Assembly: GCA_016868305.1 (NCBI GenBank)
Contig: VGHK01000021.1
Coordinates: 1-35,237 of the forward strand
Origin: Betaproteobacteria bacterium
GTDB lineage: Bacteria > Pseudomonadota > Gammaproteobacteria > Burkholderiales > Burkholderiaceae_A
Direction: 5' to 3'
DNA length: 35,237 bases
Shown: positions 25,800 to 34,268 of the stretch, piece by piece
Numbering within the stretch: position 1 is the first letter of the stretch
How the letters are laid out: every line of letters begins with the position of its first letter
The notes under the pieces: generated by a model
What the model was told of the DNA's origin: nothing
Database searches by the model: none
Seen by the model: only the letters and a program-made list of their open reading frames with translations
Program-made: the position numbers and the translations under genes

Positions 25800-27749
25800 T
25801 AATGGATCTGGCCGGGCGGCCCGTTTCTTGAGGGATAACTGAAAAACCGCGGCCAGCAAAGCGGTACCTATTCCGACCAGATCGGTCACGAGCCCTCCTG
25901 AGATAAGCAGCAAGGAGGAAGCGAGCAGCACGATTCGAATTGGCCACTGCGCAGGCCCAAACAACCAGCCCTGCAGAGACGCCGCCAACAGATATACACC
26001 CAGTACGGCCGTCAGCGCATAGTGCACGATCTGGGTAATATCGTCACTCTGCAGCAGCAGAGCGGGGCTGTAGAAAAACATAAAGGGCACCAGGAAGGCG
26101 GCCATGCCGTAAGAAAAAGCCGCTACAGACGTTCGCATGGGATCACTGCCAGCAATAGCCGCCCCTGCATACGCCGCTAAAGCCACAGGGGGCGTGATGG
26201 CCGAAATTACCGCGTAATAAAAAATAAACATATGGGCTACCAAGGGACTGATTCCCAGCTTAATCAGTCCGGGGGCCACCACCGAAGCGGCCACGGCATA
26301 GGCAGCCGTGGTAGGCATTCCCATACCCAGGATGATGGCAATCAGCATCGCAAAGACCAAGGCCAGAAACTGACTTTCCCCTGCGATAGCAAGAACCAGG
26401 TTAGAGAATCGACCACCAATTCCGGTGAGCCCAATAACCCCAACAATGAGTCCTGCACAGGCACACACAGCGATAAGCTGAATGGAGCCCTTCGCCCCGA
26501 GGTGCAGGGCGTCAAGAATTTTTCTGGGGCCCATACGGGTTTCGGCATGGATCCAACTCACCACCAGAGCACTGAGTATACCCAGAGTACCCGACCGGAT
26601 CACCGAGTAGCCCGAGACAAGGCCTCCGATAAGTATGAATAATGGCGCAAAGAGATAGAGCTTTTTGAGCATCGGGCGCATCGCTGGCACTTCATCATTG
26701 GTCATGCCCCGCATGTTCAGGCGCTTTGACTCATTGTCGACCATGAAATAGACCGCGATGAAATACAAGGCTGCAGGAAGCGCTGCCGCAATCATCAGTT
26801 GCAAATAAGGAATGCCGGTGATCTCAGCCATGATGAAGACACCTGCCCCCATCACGGGGGGCATGAGCTGACCGCCGGTGGATGCCGCGGCCTCGATTGC
26901 GCCGGCACTTTTTGGAGGGTATCCCACCTTTTTCATAAGCGGAATCGTAAAGGTACCGGTGGCCGCAACATTTCCGGCCGATGTGCCGTTGATTGTCCCC
27001 ATGAGCGCACTCGAAAACACCGCGACCTTGGCTGGGCCTCCTCGAGCCCGGCCCGCTAGGGCAAAAGAGAAATTAATAAAGTGGTCTCCCACCTTAGAGA
27101 CCTGCAAGAAGGCTGCAAAGGTGATAAACAGAATGATGTAGGTCGAGGAGACTGCCGTAGTTGGGCCAAAAACTCCCTCCATCGAGTAGACAAACGAAAA
27201 GAGCAAATCGGGCGCAATTCCCCGGTGATACAGAACTCCGGGCATCCAAGGTCCGACCACACAGTACAGAAGAAAGATCACCGCAATAATCGGCAGTGCC
27301 AGCCCAGCGCTACGACGAGCGAGGTCGAGAATAAGCAGCGTACCCACGACACCCACCACAACATCCGCAGGCTCTGGTGCAGCGCCTGCCCGAAAAAGTA
27401 ATAAGTCGAGGTTAAAGAAGATGTAGAAGAAGCAAGAGACGCTCGCGAGTATGAGGATCCAGTCATACAGCGGAACGCCTCTTTCGGGTCGACGGCCCAC
27501 GCGAAACATCATGAATCCAATGGCGCAGCCAAACGAGACATGTGCGCTTCGAAAGAGCCAGGGATCAATCGGATACAGGTTCAGGCTCACCACATGAAAA
27601 GCGGTGAAAAGCACACAAACCCAGAAGAAAAAAATACCTTCAAGAGGCCGCAGCTGCCTCTGCCCGTCACCTATCTCAGCGGCCTCTACCGCGGCAGAGG
27701 CCTTCTGGGAAAGATCGGAACTCACTATAGACGAATCGCTGATCGCCAC
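25788..27749 (-). CDS. TRAP transporter fused permease (4TM-12TM, TAXI type)
   Basis: A fused DctQ-DctM membrane component of a tripartite ATP-independent periplasmic transporter, which uses an ion gradient with a soluble binding protein. The 653 residues start at GTG 27749. The N-terminal small-subunit-like part (about 35-160) is followed by the large DctM domain. Typical segments include GTINGTSAGNVAATGTFTIPLMKKVGY and GMGMPTTAAYAVAA. Fusions of this type are paired with TAXI binding proteins, and one lies 128 bp upstream. The solute is not known for most TAXI systems. It is convergent with the puc operon. Confidence 0.93.
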   Translation of the reverse strand: MAISDSSIVSSDLSQKASAAVEAAEIGDGQRQLRPLEGIFFFWVCVLFTAFHVVSLNLYPIDPWLFRSAHVSFGCAIGFMMFRVGRRPERGVPLYDWILILASVSCFFYIFFNLDLLLFRAGAAPEPADVVVGVVGTLLILDLARRSAGLALPIIAVIFLLYCVVGPWMPGVLYHRGIAPDLLFSFVYSMEGVFGPTTAVSSTYIILFITFAAFLQVSKVGDHFINFSFALAGRARGGPAKVAVFSSALMGTINGTSAGNVAATGTFTIPLMKKVGYPPKSAGAIEAAASTGGQLMPPVMGAGVFIMAEITGIPYLQLMIAAALPAALYFIAVYFMVDNESKRLNMRGMTNDEVPAMRPMLKKLYLFAPLFILIGGLVSGYSVIRSGTLGILSALVVSWIHAETRMGPRKILDALHLGAKGSIQLIAVCACAGLIVGVIGLTGIGGRFSNLVLAIAGESQFLALVFAMLIAIILGMGMPTTAAYAVAASVVAPGLIKLGISPLVAHMFIFYYAVISAITPPVALAAYAGAAIAGSDPMRTSVAAFSYGMAAFLVPFMFFYSPALLLQSDDITQIVHYALTAVLGVYLLAASLQGWLFGPAQWPIRIVLLASSLLLISGGLVTDLVGIGTALLAAVFQLSLKKRAARPDPLSQR

Positions 27750-27851
27750 GGAAATTCAATCCGCCGTTGATACAGAGAGATGCTCAGAAACGACCATGGC
27801 ACCGGTACGCACTGAGAATATCCCGCGGAGAACTTCGGCTGCGGGAAAGCT

Positions 27852-27889
27852 CTAGAGCGCACCGGAATCATTTCAGACTAGAGCGCACC
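27852..27889. repeat. 12-bp direct repeat at the end of the TAXI gene
   Basis: CTAGAGCGCACC occurs at 27852-27863 and 27878-27889. The second copy covers the last codons and stop of the binding-protein gene (read on the minus strand). The first copy lies 26 bp further downstream, so the gene end has been partly duplicated. Confidence 0.8.
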
Positions 27890-28858
27890 AGGATTAAGGC
27901 TAATTCCTTTTTCCTTAAAGTAACGAACAGCACCCGGGTGAAATGTCAAAAAATCGTTCTTACCTGCATTGGTTGGCAGGGTCTCCTTGGCCGCTGCGTG
28001 ACCTTGCACCATTGCAGGATTATTCTCCATGATGGCCTTGGTAAGCTCATAGACTAGACCATCGGGCAGATCCTTGTGAGCAATTGCAAAATTGAAGAGC
28101 CCGAAGGTATTCAGGTCTGCAGTCTGGGTGCGGTAGGTTCCTCTGGGAATGGTGGAGGGAGACAGCTCTGGGATAGCCTTACGCACCCGAGAGATCTCAT
28201 CGCTTGTAAATGCAAAAATGCGAGACGGCCGCTGCGCTTCAATTTCAGAGAACGCTGGGATGGGCTGACCGGCGGCAAAGCAAAAGGCGTCGATAAGCCC
28301 ATCGCCCAGTTGGCTCGCCATGTCTGCTGCCGCGCCGAAGCGAATGGTTACCTTCAGACCGAGCGCATCAAATATAAGTGGAAAGTAAGTGCCTGGCGTT
28401 CCTGCCTTAGGGCCCACACCAACATTCTTCCCGTTGAGTTCTGAAAACGACTTAACGCCAGAGCGTTCCGTTGCCACGCAGACAAACGGCGTATCGTACA
28501 TAGGGAACATCGCCCGGGCGTTTTGGTATTTACGCCCATTAGCCCAACCAGTTCCATTCCATCCGTGCAGGGCAACTCCCATGGTGACCATGCCAAGATC
28601 AATGTTCTTGTTCTCGACAAGAATCATGTTCTGGTTCGGGCCCTGCGTCTGTTGTGTTGAGACATTAACGCCAGCCTTTTCGCTCATGATTGTGGCAACA
28701 ACACCGCCGTAAACGAAATACACCCCTCCTACCGAAGCGGTTCCCAGAGTGAGGCTCTTTGGCCAGTTGGCCCGATCTTGAGCAAACCCTGAGGCCGATA
28801 GGCCGAGGGCGACAGCCCCCAAAGCCAGAATTGATGAGAATGACTTTTTAAACAGCAT
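27878..28858 (-). CDS. TAXI-family TRAP transporter solute-binding protein
   Basis: A periplasmic substrate-binding protein of the TAXI (TRAP-associated extracytoplasmic immunogenic) class. The 326 residues begin with a signal peptide (about 1-26, cleavage after GFA). The family regions LTLGTASVGGVYFVYGG (start of the mature domain), GVGPKAGTPGT and GAAADMASQLGDGLIDA are present. AGGAG (28869-28865 on the minus strand) precedes the ATG. It is first in its operon, with the permease next. Given the CoA-transferase and hydratase genes alongside, a small carboxylic acid is a plausible ligand. Confidence 0.92.
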   Translation of the reverse strand: MLFKKSFSSILALGAVALGLSASGFAQDRANWPKSLTLGTASVGGVYFVYGGVVATIMSEKAGVNVSTQQTQGPNQNMILVENKNIDLGMVTMGVALHGWNGTGWANGRKYQNARAMFPMYDTPFVCVATERSGVKSFSELNGKNVGVGPKAGTPGTYFPLIFDALGLKVTIRFGAAADMASQLGDGLIDAFCFAAGQPIPAFSEIEAQRPSRIFAFTSDEISRVRKAIPELSPSTIPRGTYRTQTADLNTFGLFNFAIAHKDLPDGLVYELTKAIMENNPAMVQGHAAAKETLPTNAGKNDFLTFHPGAVRYFKEKGISLNPGAL

Positions 28859-29193
28859 GGAAGACTCCTAGCTTTAAAAATAAATCACGAAACGAAGGCA
28901 AGCACGGCACAAACGTTTTTCTTCATTTTTCAACCTTTTGAGTGTAAAGCGAAGACCTTACAGCCTTCTCCTGGGGCAAACCCTTAGCTTTTCCTGAGCC
29001 TCTTGCTGCGTGCCCTTGCCCGCATTGAACTGCGTGTTTTCAACACAACTTATACTGGGGATCCCGTAGCAGTCAACTCTTCTTGAGCTCTTTTGAAGCT
29101 AGTGCTGGTCATCGACCTCAATTCATTCATCGGCCTGATTTAACTGCCCGGATACGATACTGTGATGGGGCGATATCACTCAGGAGTGAGACC
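28859..29193. other. Divergent intergenic region, TAXI gene / CoA-transferase gene
   Basis: This 335-bp region holds the leaders of both divergent units. For the plus strand, TTGAAC (29025-29030) and TATACT (29051-29056) could be a promoter, but the 20-bp spacing is long. Between them lies the palindrome GTGTT-N3-AACAC (29034-29046), a candidate operator. Just before the CoA-transferase start, TCACT-CAGG-AGTGA (29176-29189) is an inverted repeat that encloses the ribosome site. The minus-strand leader has only weak promoter-like hexamers. Confidence 0.4.
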
Positions 29194-30390
29194 TTGACCG
29201 GCCAAACGCAAAACCTTCCCTTAAGCGGAATCACAGTCGTTTCACTGGAGCATGCCATTGCTGCTCCATTTGCTTCGCGACAGCTTGCGGATTTGGGCGC
29301 GCGCGTGATTAAGGTTGAGCGGCCCGGTGACGGTGACTTTGCGAGGCGTTATGACACACGTGTTGATGGACTCGCCTCCCACTTCGTCTGGGTAAACCGC
29401 TCCAAGGAAAGCCTAACGCTCGATCTTAAAAATGAGTTCGCAATGTCGGCGCTTCAAAGGCTTTTGGAAAAGACGGATGTTCTTCTTCAAAACCTGGCGC
29501 CAGGGGCCGCAGCCCGTATAGGCTTATCTTACGAGCAACTCAATTCTAAGTTTCCCAGACTCATCGTTTGTGATATCTCCGGCTATGGCGCTGACGGCCC
29601 CGACCGCGATCGAAAGGCCTACGACCTACTGATTCAAAGTGAGGCGGGGTTCTTGTCAATCACCGGAACGCCCGAGAGCCCCAGCAAGGCAGGCTGCTCC
29701 ATTGCAGATATTGCAGCAGGCATGTATGCCTTTACCTCCATACAGTCGGCCTTACTCCTTCGGGAGAGAACGGGACAAGGCAGTGGCATCGACATCAGCA
29801 TGCTTGAGTCACTGGCTGAATGGATGGGCTATCCGCTTTATTACAGCTACAAAGGCGCCTCACCCCCCGAACGTGCAGGCGCCTCGCACTCCACCATCTT
29901 CCCTTACGGGCCCTTTCAGACAGGCGATGGGCGAAGCATCATGCTCGGCCTGCAAAACGACAGAGAGTGGATTGCCTTTTGTGAAAAGGTTTTAAAGAAC
30001 GGCGCCTTTGCCACCGACAGCCGTTTTAAAACCAACGCACTACGAAGCGCAAATAGGGCCGAATTAACCCGGCTCATTGAAGAAGTCTTCTCAACACTTT
30101 CGGCCTCTGAAGTGGCTGCAGAACTCAACGCCGCCGACATTGCAAACGCTAACATGAACGATATGCACGACCTCTGGAACCACGACCAGTTGCGGGTGCG
30201 AAACCGGTGGGTTCCAGTCGACACCCCGGTGGGGCCCGTGCCTGCCCTTAAACCACCAGGACGTAGCACTGCCTACGAGCCCCGCATGGACGCCATCCCC
30301 GCAGTAGGTGCACAGACCGATACTATTCTGAAAGAATTGGGGCTTGACGCATCCACCATCGAACGGCTACGCGCAGCCAAGGCCATTTAA
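29194..30390 (+). CDS. Class III (CaiB/BaiF-type) CoA-transferase
   Basis: A family III CoA-transferase that moves CoA between acyl-CoA and a free carboxylate through an aspartyl-CoA anhydride. The start TTG 29194 has AGGAG at 29182-29186 and opens close to the family block LPLSGITVVSLEHAIAAPFASRQLADLGARVIKVE; the longer frame to 29083 adds unlikely sequence. The product is 398 aa. The catalytic Asp is probably in the KAYDLLIQSEAG segment (near 143 of this start), where the family has YD. Pairing with a hydratase and a dehydrogenase suggests activation of a dicarboxylate. Mesaconate, itaconate, citramalate or succinate/malate-type transferases are all possible. Confidence 0.9.
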   Translation: MTGQTQNLPLSGITVVSLEHAIAAPFASRQLADLGARVIKVERPGDGDFARRYDTRVDGLASHFVWVNRSKESLTLDLKNEFAMSALQRLLEKTDVLLQNLAPGAAARIGLSYEQLNSKFPRLIVCDISGYGADGPDRDRKAYDLLIQSEAGFLSITGTPESPSKAGCSIADIAAGMYAFTSIQSALLLRERTGQGSGIDISMLESLAEWMGYPLYYSYKGASPPERAGASHSTIFPYGPFQTGDGRSIMLGLQNDREWIAFCEKVLKNGAFATDSRFKTNALRSANRAELTRLIEEVFSTLSASEVAAELNAADIANANMNDMHDLWNHDQLRVRNRWVPVDTPVGPVPALKPPGRSTAYEPRMDAIPAVGAQTDTILKELGLDASTIERLRAAKAI

Positions 30391-30393
30391 CGC

Positions 30394-31788
30394 ATGAATG
30401 CTCCGACACCCAGCTCAGTATTGAATCCAACCGCCGCGCTTGCCCAGTTTGCCTCTGAGCTGCAAGCAGGTGATATCCCCGAGGCTGTCTTTCGCCGTTG
30501 CGAAGACCTTTTTGTTGATTGGGCAGGCTCTGCCTTAGCAGGCTACAACGCCAGAGCTGTTGTTGCCATTCGAGAAGTGGCCCTTGCACAGGGTCCAGAT
30601 CGTGGGCCTAGCGAAATTCTAGGTGGCATTGAGACCAGCTCGCCCTTCTGTGCAGCCATGGCCAATGCAGCAGCCTCACACGTGGTGGAACAGGACGACC
30701 TTCATAACGCCTCGGTACTGCATCCGGCCACCATAGTCTTTCCACCTGCTCTTGCGGTAGCGCAGTCTATAGGTATTAGCGGCCGGGAGTTTCTAGCCGC
30801 CTGCGTAGCGGGCTACGAGGTTGGTATTCGCGTTGGTGAGTTTCTTGGGCGGTCGCACTACAAAACATTCCACACCACAGCCACTGCTGGAACTCTCGCA
30901 GCAGCGACAGCGGTTGGGCATCTCTTGAAACTTTCACCGTCGCAGATGCTGCATGCCTTTGGGTCTGCGGGCACCCAGGCAGCCGGGCTCTGGGCTTTTC
31001 TGCGCGATGCAGCAGACTCTAAGCAGCTTCATACTGCGCATGCAAGTGGCGCTGGCCTAATGGCTGCTTTTATGGCGCAGAAGGGGCTAACGGGTGCGCA
31101 GGACATTCTTACAGGAAAGCAGGGCATGGCCCAGGGCATGTCAAGCGATTCAGACCCGAGCAGACTTACTGATCAATTAGGACAGCGATGGGCACTTACA
31201 GAAACCTCGTTTAAATACCATGCCTCGTGCCGCCATACCCACCCCGCTGTCGATGCCCTGCTAAAGGTCTTGAATGACTATAATTTGAAGCCCTCAGACA
31301 TTCAGACTGTGGTGGCACGTGTTCACCAGGGTGCGCTTGATGTACTGGGCCCGGTCACCAATCCACAGACTGTCCACCAAAGCAAATTTTCAATGGGAAC
31401 GGTACTGGCCTTGGCTGCCCATTATGGCTTTGCGGGTCTTGCCGAGTTTGAGTCCCATTTCAACGATGCCCGTACCATTGCCTTTCGTAACCGAGTCACC
31501 ATGGTGCTTGACCCGGAGGTTGACGCTGCTTATCCCCTTAAGTGGATTGGGAGGGTCACTGTTACAACCCTCACAGGCCATGTATTTGAGGGTCGCGTCG
31601 ACGACCCCAAGGGTGACCCAGGCAATACGCTAAGCCGTGAAGAGCTCGAAGAAAAGATGCATCGGCTTTCAGACTACGGGAAACGCATTAACCGAGACGC
31701 TACAAGCCGATTGCTTGCAGGGCTTTGGGATATCTCAAAATCGGGGCGAATTGGCCGTCTGATTCCAAAAGAAGACATTCACCAGTAA
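30394..31788 (+). CDS. MmgE/PrpD family protein
   Basis: A member of the MmgE/PrpD fold, which includes 2-methylcitrate dehydratase and cis-aconitate decarboxylase. The 464 residues start three bases after the CoA-transferase stop. Conserved active-site stretches are visible: EQDDLHNASVLHPAT (about 91-105, with the Asp-Asp and His-Pro) and FKYHASCRHTHPAVDALL (about 272-289, with Lys and Cys-Arg). The stretch normally reading SDSK-P is DAADSKQLH here. Many family members have no known substrate. Its operon suggests it handles the same acid as the CoA-transferase. Confidence 0.88.
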   Translation: MNAPTPSSVLNPTAALAQFASELQAGDIPEAVFRRCEDLFVDWAGSALAGYNARAVVAIREVALAQGPDRGPSEILGGIETSSPFCAAMANAAASHVVEQDDLHNASVLHPATIVFPPALAVAQSIGISGREFLAACVAGYEVGIRVGEFLGRSHYKTFHTTATAGTLAAATAVGHLLKLSPSQMLHAFGSAGTQAAGLWAFLRDAADSKQLHTAHASGAGLMAAFMAQKGLTGAQDILTGKQGMAQGMSSDSDPSRLTDQLGQRWALTETSFKYHASCRHTHPAVDALLKVLNDYNLKPSDIQTVVARVHQGALDVLGPVTNPQTVHQSKFSMGTVLALAAHYGFAGLAEFESHFNDARTIAFRNRVTMVLDPEVDAAYPLKWIGRVTVTTLTGHVFEGRVDDPKGDPGNTLSREELEEKMHRLSDYGKRINRDATSRLLAGLWDISKSGRIGRLIPKEDIHQ

Positions 31789-31805
31789 TACGCATCAGCA
31801 CATAC

Positions 31806-32981
31806 CTATTCGTATGAGCGTGGCAGACCAAGCAGATGCTCGGCAACATACGAGTAAATCAGATTCGTGGAGATAGGTGCCACCTGATAAAGCCGAGTCT
31901 CTCTAAACTTTCGCTCAACATCGTACTCACAGGCAAAGCCGAAGCCTCCGTGCGTCTGAAGGCAAATATCCGCCGCCTCAAACGAGGCCTTTGCCGCCAG
32001 GTACTTCGCCATATTGGCTTCAGCGCCACACGCCTTTCCAGCGTCAAAAAGCTCGCAGGCCTTAAACCGCATAAGATTAGCGGCCTCAGTTTCAATATAG
32101 GCCTGTGCGATAGGAAACTGCACCCCCTGATTTTTACCAATGGGGCGACCAAACACCACTCTTTCATTGGCATAGGTTCGGGCCTTGTCAATGCACCAGT
32201 AGGCGTCCCCTATGCACTCGGCCGCTATTAACACGCGCTCGGCATTTAGCCCATCAAGAATGTACTTAAAACCACGCCCCTCTTCGCCAATCAGGTTTTC
32301 TGCGGGCACCTCTAGGTTATCGAAAAAGACCTCATTGGTCTCGTGGTTCACCATATTCCGAATAGGCCGAACATCCATGCCCTTGCCCATCGCTTCGCGA
32401 ATATCGACCAAGAAGACACTCATACCTTCACTCTTTCTTGCCACTTGATCAATTGCCGTTGTTCGAGCCAAAAGAACCATAAGGTCGGAGTGTTGTATTC
32501 GAGAAATCCAAACCTTTTGCCCATTCACAACATAGCGATCTCCCTTTCTTACGGCTGTTGTTTTGAGCTTTGTTGTGTCAGTGCCCGTGGTGGGTTCGGT
32601 AACCGCCATGCTTTGAAGCCTTAACGAGCCGCTTGCAATCTGAGGAAGGTAGAGCTTTTTCTGGGCATCGGATCCATGCCGCAGAATGGTGCCCATGTTG
32701 TACATCTGGCCATGGCAGCTGCCTGCATTGCCTCCAGACCGGTTAATTTCTTCCATAATTACAGAGGCCTCGGTAAGCCCAAGGCCCGAGCCCCCATACT
32801 CGATTGGAATAAGCGCAGCAAGCCAGCCCGCCTGCGACAACGCCTCTACAAAACGCTCTGGGTAGCCCCTGTCTTCGTCAACCGACTGCCAGTACTTTGA
32901 ATCAAATTGGGCGCAGAGGTCGCGCAAGGCCTCGCGCATGTCTTGATAGGCATCGACGGTGGGAATATCTTGCAAGGTCAT
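31806..32981 (-). CDS. Acyl-CoA dehydrogenase family protein
   Basis: A FAD-dependent acyl-CoA dehydrogenase. The 391 residues show the N-terminal helical domain (GWLAALIPIEYGGSGLGLTE), the flavin-binding stretch MAVTEPTTGTDTTKL (about 125-139), the substrate region YVVNGQKVWIS and the C-terminal QTHGGFGFACEYDVERKFRETRLYQ. Where medium-chain enzymes have Tyr-Glu-Gly-Thr with the catalytic Glu, this one has Tyr-Gln-Val-Ala, so the base must sit elsewhere (as in isovaleryl-CoA-type enzymes) or the reaction differs. It lies 39 bp after the hydratase gene in the same direction, and is convergent with the MmgE/PrpD gene. Confidence 0.92.
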   Translation of the reverse strand: MTLQDIPTVDAYQDMREALRDLCAQFDSKYWQSVDEDRGYPERFVEALSQAGWLAALIPIEYGGSGLGLTEASVIMEEINRSGGNAGSCHGQMYNMGTILRHGSDAQKKLYLPQIASGSLRLQSMAVTEPTTGTDTTKLKTTAVRKGDRYVVNGQKVWISRIQHSDLMVLLARTTAIDQVARKSEGMSVFLVDIREAMGKGMDVRPIRNMVNHETNEVFFDNLEVPAENLIGEEGRGFKYILDGLNAERVLIAAECIGDAYWCIDKARTYANERVVFGRPIGKNQGVQFPIAQAYIETEAANLMRFKACELFDAGKACGAEANMAKYLAAKASFEAADICLQTHGGFGFACEYDVERKFRETRLYQVAPISTNLIYSYVAEHLLGLPRSYE

Positions 32982-33020
32982 TCTCCGAAGGAAATAGAGA
33001 TCGGCGGGTTTCTGTGCAAT

Positions 33021-33896
33021 TTAATTGTGCTGGATAGCTGCCGAGGCTGTCATGGTTACAGCCCCCTGCCCGTTCTCTGCCCATAATTCATAGAGGCTCT
33101 CATCAATAGCCCTTCCGCACAGCTTTAAGGGCTGGCCCTCGATCATGGGTAGAAGAGCTCTGAATGTGAAGGACAGCCATGTCGCACCGGGCTTCTGCTC
33201 GCGCAGTAACTCAGCCAAAAGAGTTGCAACCAAAGGGCCATGAACAACTAAGCCCTCGTAGCCTTCGTCTTCCATGGTGTAACGCCGGTCGTAATGAATA
33301 CGATGACCATTGAATGTAAGGGCGGAGTACCTAAAAAGAAGAACACTGTCGGGTACTAGACGACGACTAAACTGAGGGATCCCTGCCAGTTGAATCGCGC
33401 TGGAGGAAGCGCTAGAACCGGCAGGCGAGGAATGCCCTCGATAGACAATGTCGTGAACCTCCTGCATTGCAAGCCCGGCATCGTCCGAGATTTCATGCAA
33501 GACCTTCACGAAAACAAGCTCGCCCGACTTGCCCTGCTTTTGCGCAATGCCTTGAATGCTTGAGACCCTGCGAACCTCGGCACCCAAACGAAGAGGGCGA
33601 TGCCAGCGCAAATCACCTCCTGCCCACATTCGCCTTGGAAGGGATACAGGCGGTAGAAAGCCGCCTCGATGGGCGTGGCCGTCACGGCCTAATTCAGACT
33701 GCTTGGCGCAGGGCAGAAAATACAGCCAATGCCAAAGTGCAGGCAATACATCGCCCTGAGCAAAAGCAGGGCTCAGGTTAAGGGTTGCCGCAAGCGCATT
33801 GGCAGGAAAGATTGTAAGAGAGTCGTTTTGACTTTCTTGACGACCCAGCCATTGGCTAAGGCTTGGTTTTTGAGTCGGTGTACTGGCAGCGACCAT
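33021..33896 (-). CDS. MaoC/HTD2-type hydratase (mesaconyl/itaconyl-CoA hydratase-like)
   Basis: A double-hotdog hydratase with a FAS1-like N-terminal domain. The 291 residues include GGFLPPVSLPRRMWAGG (about 79-95) and RPLRLGAEV in the first domain. In the second, FNGHRIHYDRRY and EGYEGLVVHGPL carry the hydratase His and Asp region. Related enzymes include mesaconyl-C4-CoA hydratase of the 3-hydroxypropionate bicycle and itaconyl-CoA hydratase of itaconate degradation. It is the first gene of the minus-strand pair with the acyl-CoA dehydrogenase. The specific acyl-CoA is inferred only at the class level. Confidence 0.85.
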   Translation of the reverse strand: MVAASTPTQKPSLSQWLGRQESQNDSLTIFPANALAATLNLSPAFAQGDVLPALWHWLYFLPCAKQSELGRDGHAHRGGFLPPVSLPRRMWAGGDLRWHRPLRLGAEVRRVSSIQGIAQKQGKSGELVFVKVLHEISDDAGLAMQEVHDIVYRGHSSPAGSSASSSAIQLAGIPQFSRRLVPDSVLLFRYSALTFNGHRIHYDRRYTMEDEGYEGLVVHGPLVATLLAELLREQKPGATWLSFTFRALLPMIEGQPLKLCGRAIDESLYELWAENGQGAVTMTASAAIQHN

Positions 33897-34130
33897 GCTC
33901 TATCATCCTAACGAAGTCGACGACTTACGGGCCAACGCCCCCACGATCGCGTCACTTCCCAAAAAGTCAGCCCTTGGCGGAAATTGCTTTCCCGTACTTT
34001 AGGCGCTGCTGCTCTGGTTTTGTAGACTCAAAGGCAGATGCCTCGTTGCATCGTTACCTCGTTGCTTCGTAGCGCGATAAACAACCTGCCTTGAAACAGC
34101 ATGCAGAGAGAACGTAAAGGTAGATTCGAT
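33897..34130. other. Gap between hydratase gene and tRNA promoter
   Basis: No gene is visible here. It should contain the promoter of the minus-strand hydratase operon, but no clear hexamers stand out. A 16-bp imperfect tandem pair of the form CCTCGTTGCWTCGTWR lies at 34041-34072. Confidence 0.5.
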
Positions 34131-34160
34131 TTGACCCTTAGAAGACCTTCAAACTACAAT
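34131..34160 (+). promoter_or_regulatory. Promoter of tRNA-Lys
   Basis: TTGACC (34131-34136) and TACAAT (34155-34160) are spaced by 18 bp, and predict a start about 17 bases before the tRNA. Confidence 0.65.
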
Positions 34161-34183
34161 ACAAGGCTATCTTAATCAGCACT

Positions 34184-34259
34184 GGGTCGGTAGCTCAGTC
34201 GGTAGAGCAGCGGACTTTTAATCCGTTGGTCGCGAGTTCGAGTCTCGCCCGACCCACCA
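34184..34259 (+). tRNA. tRNA-Lys (anticodon UUU)
   Basis: A 76-base cloverleaf including an encoded CCA. The acceptor arms GGGTCGG and CCGACCC pair fully. The D arm is GCTC/GAGC, the anticodon stem GCGGA/TCCGT (with its terminal G-T pair), and the T arm GCGAG/CTCGC with TTCGAGT loop. The anticodon loop CTTTTAA puts TTT at 34217-34219. Confidence 0.97.
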
Positions 34260-34268
34260 AACACTGTA

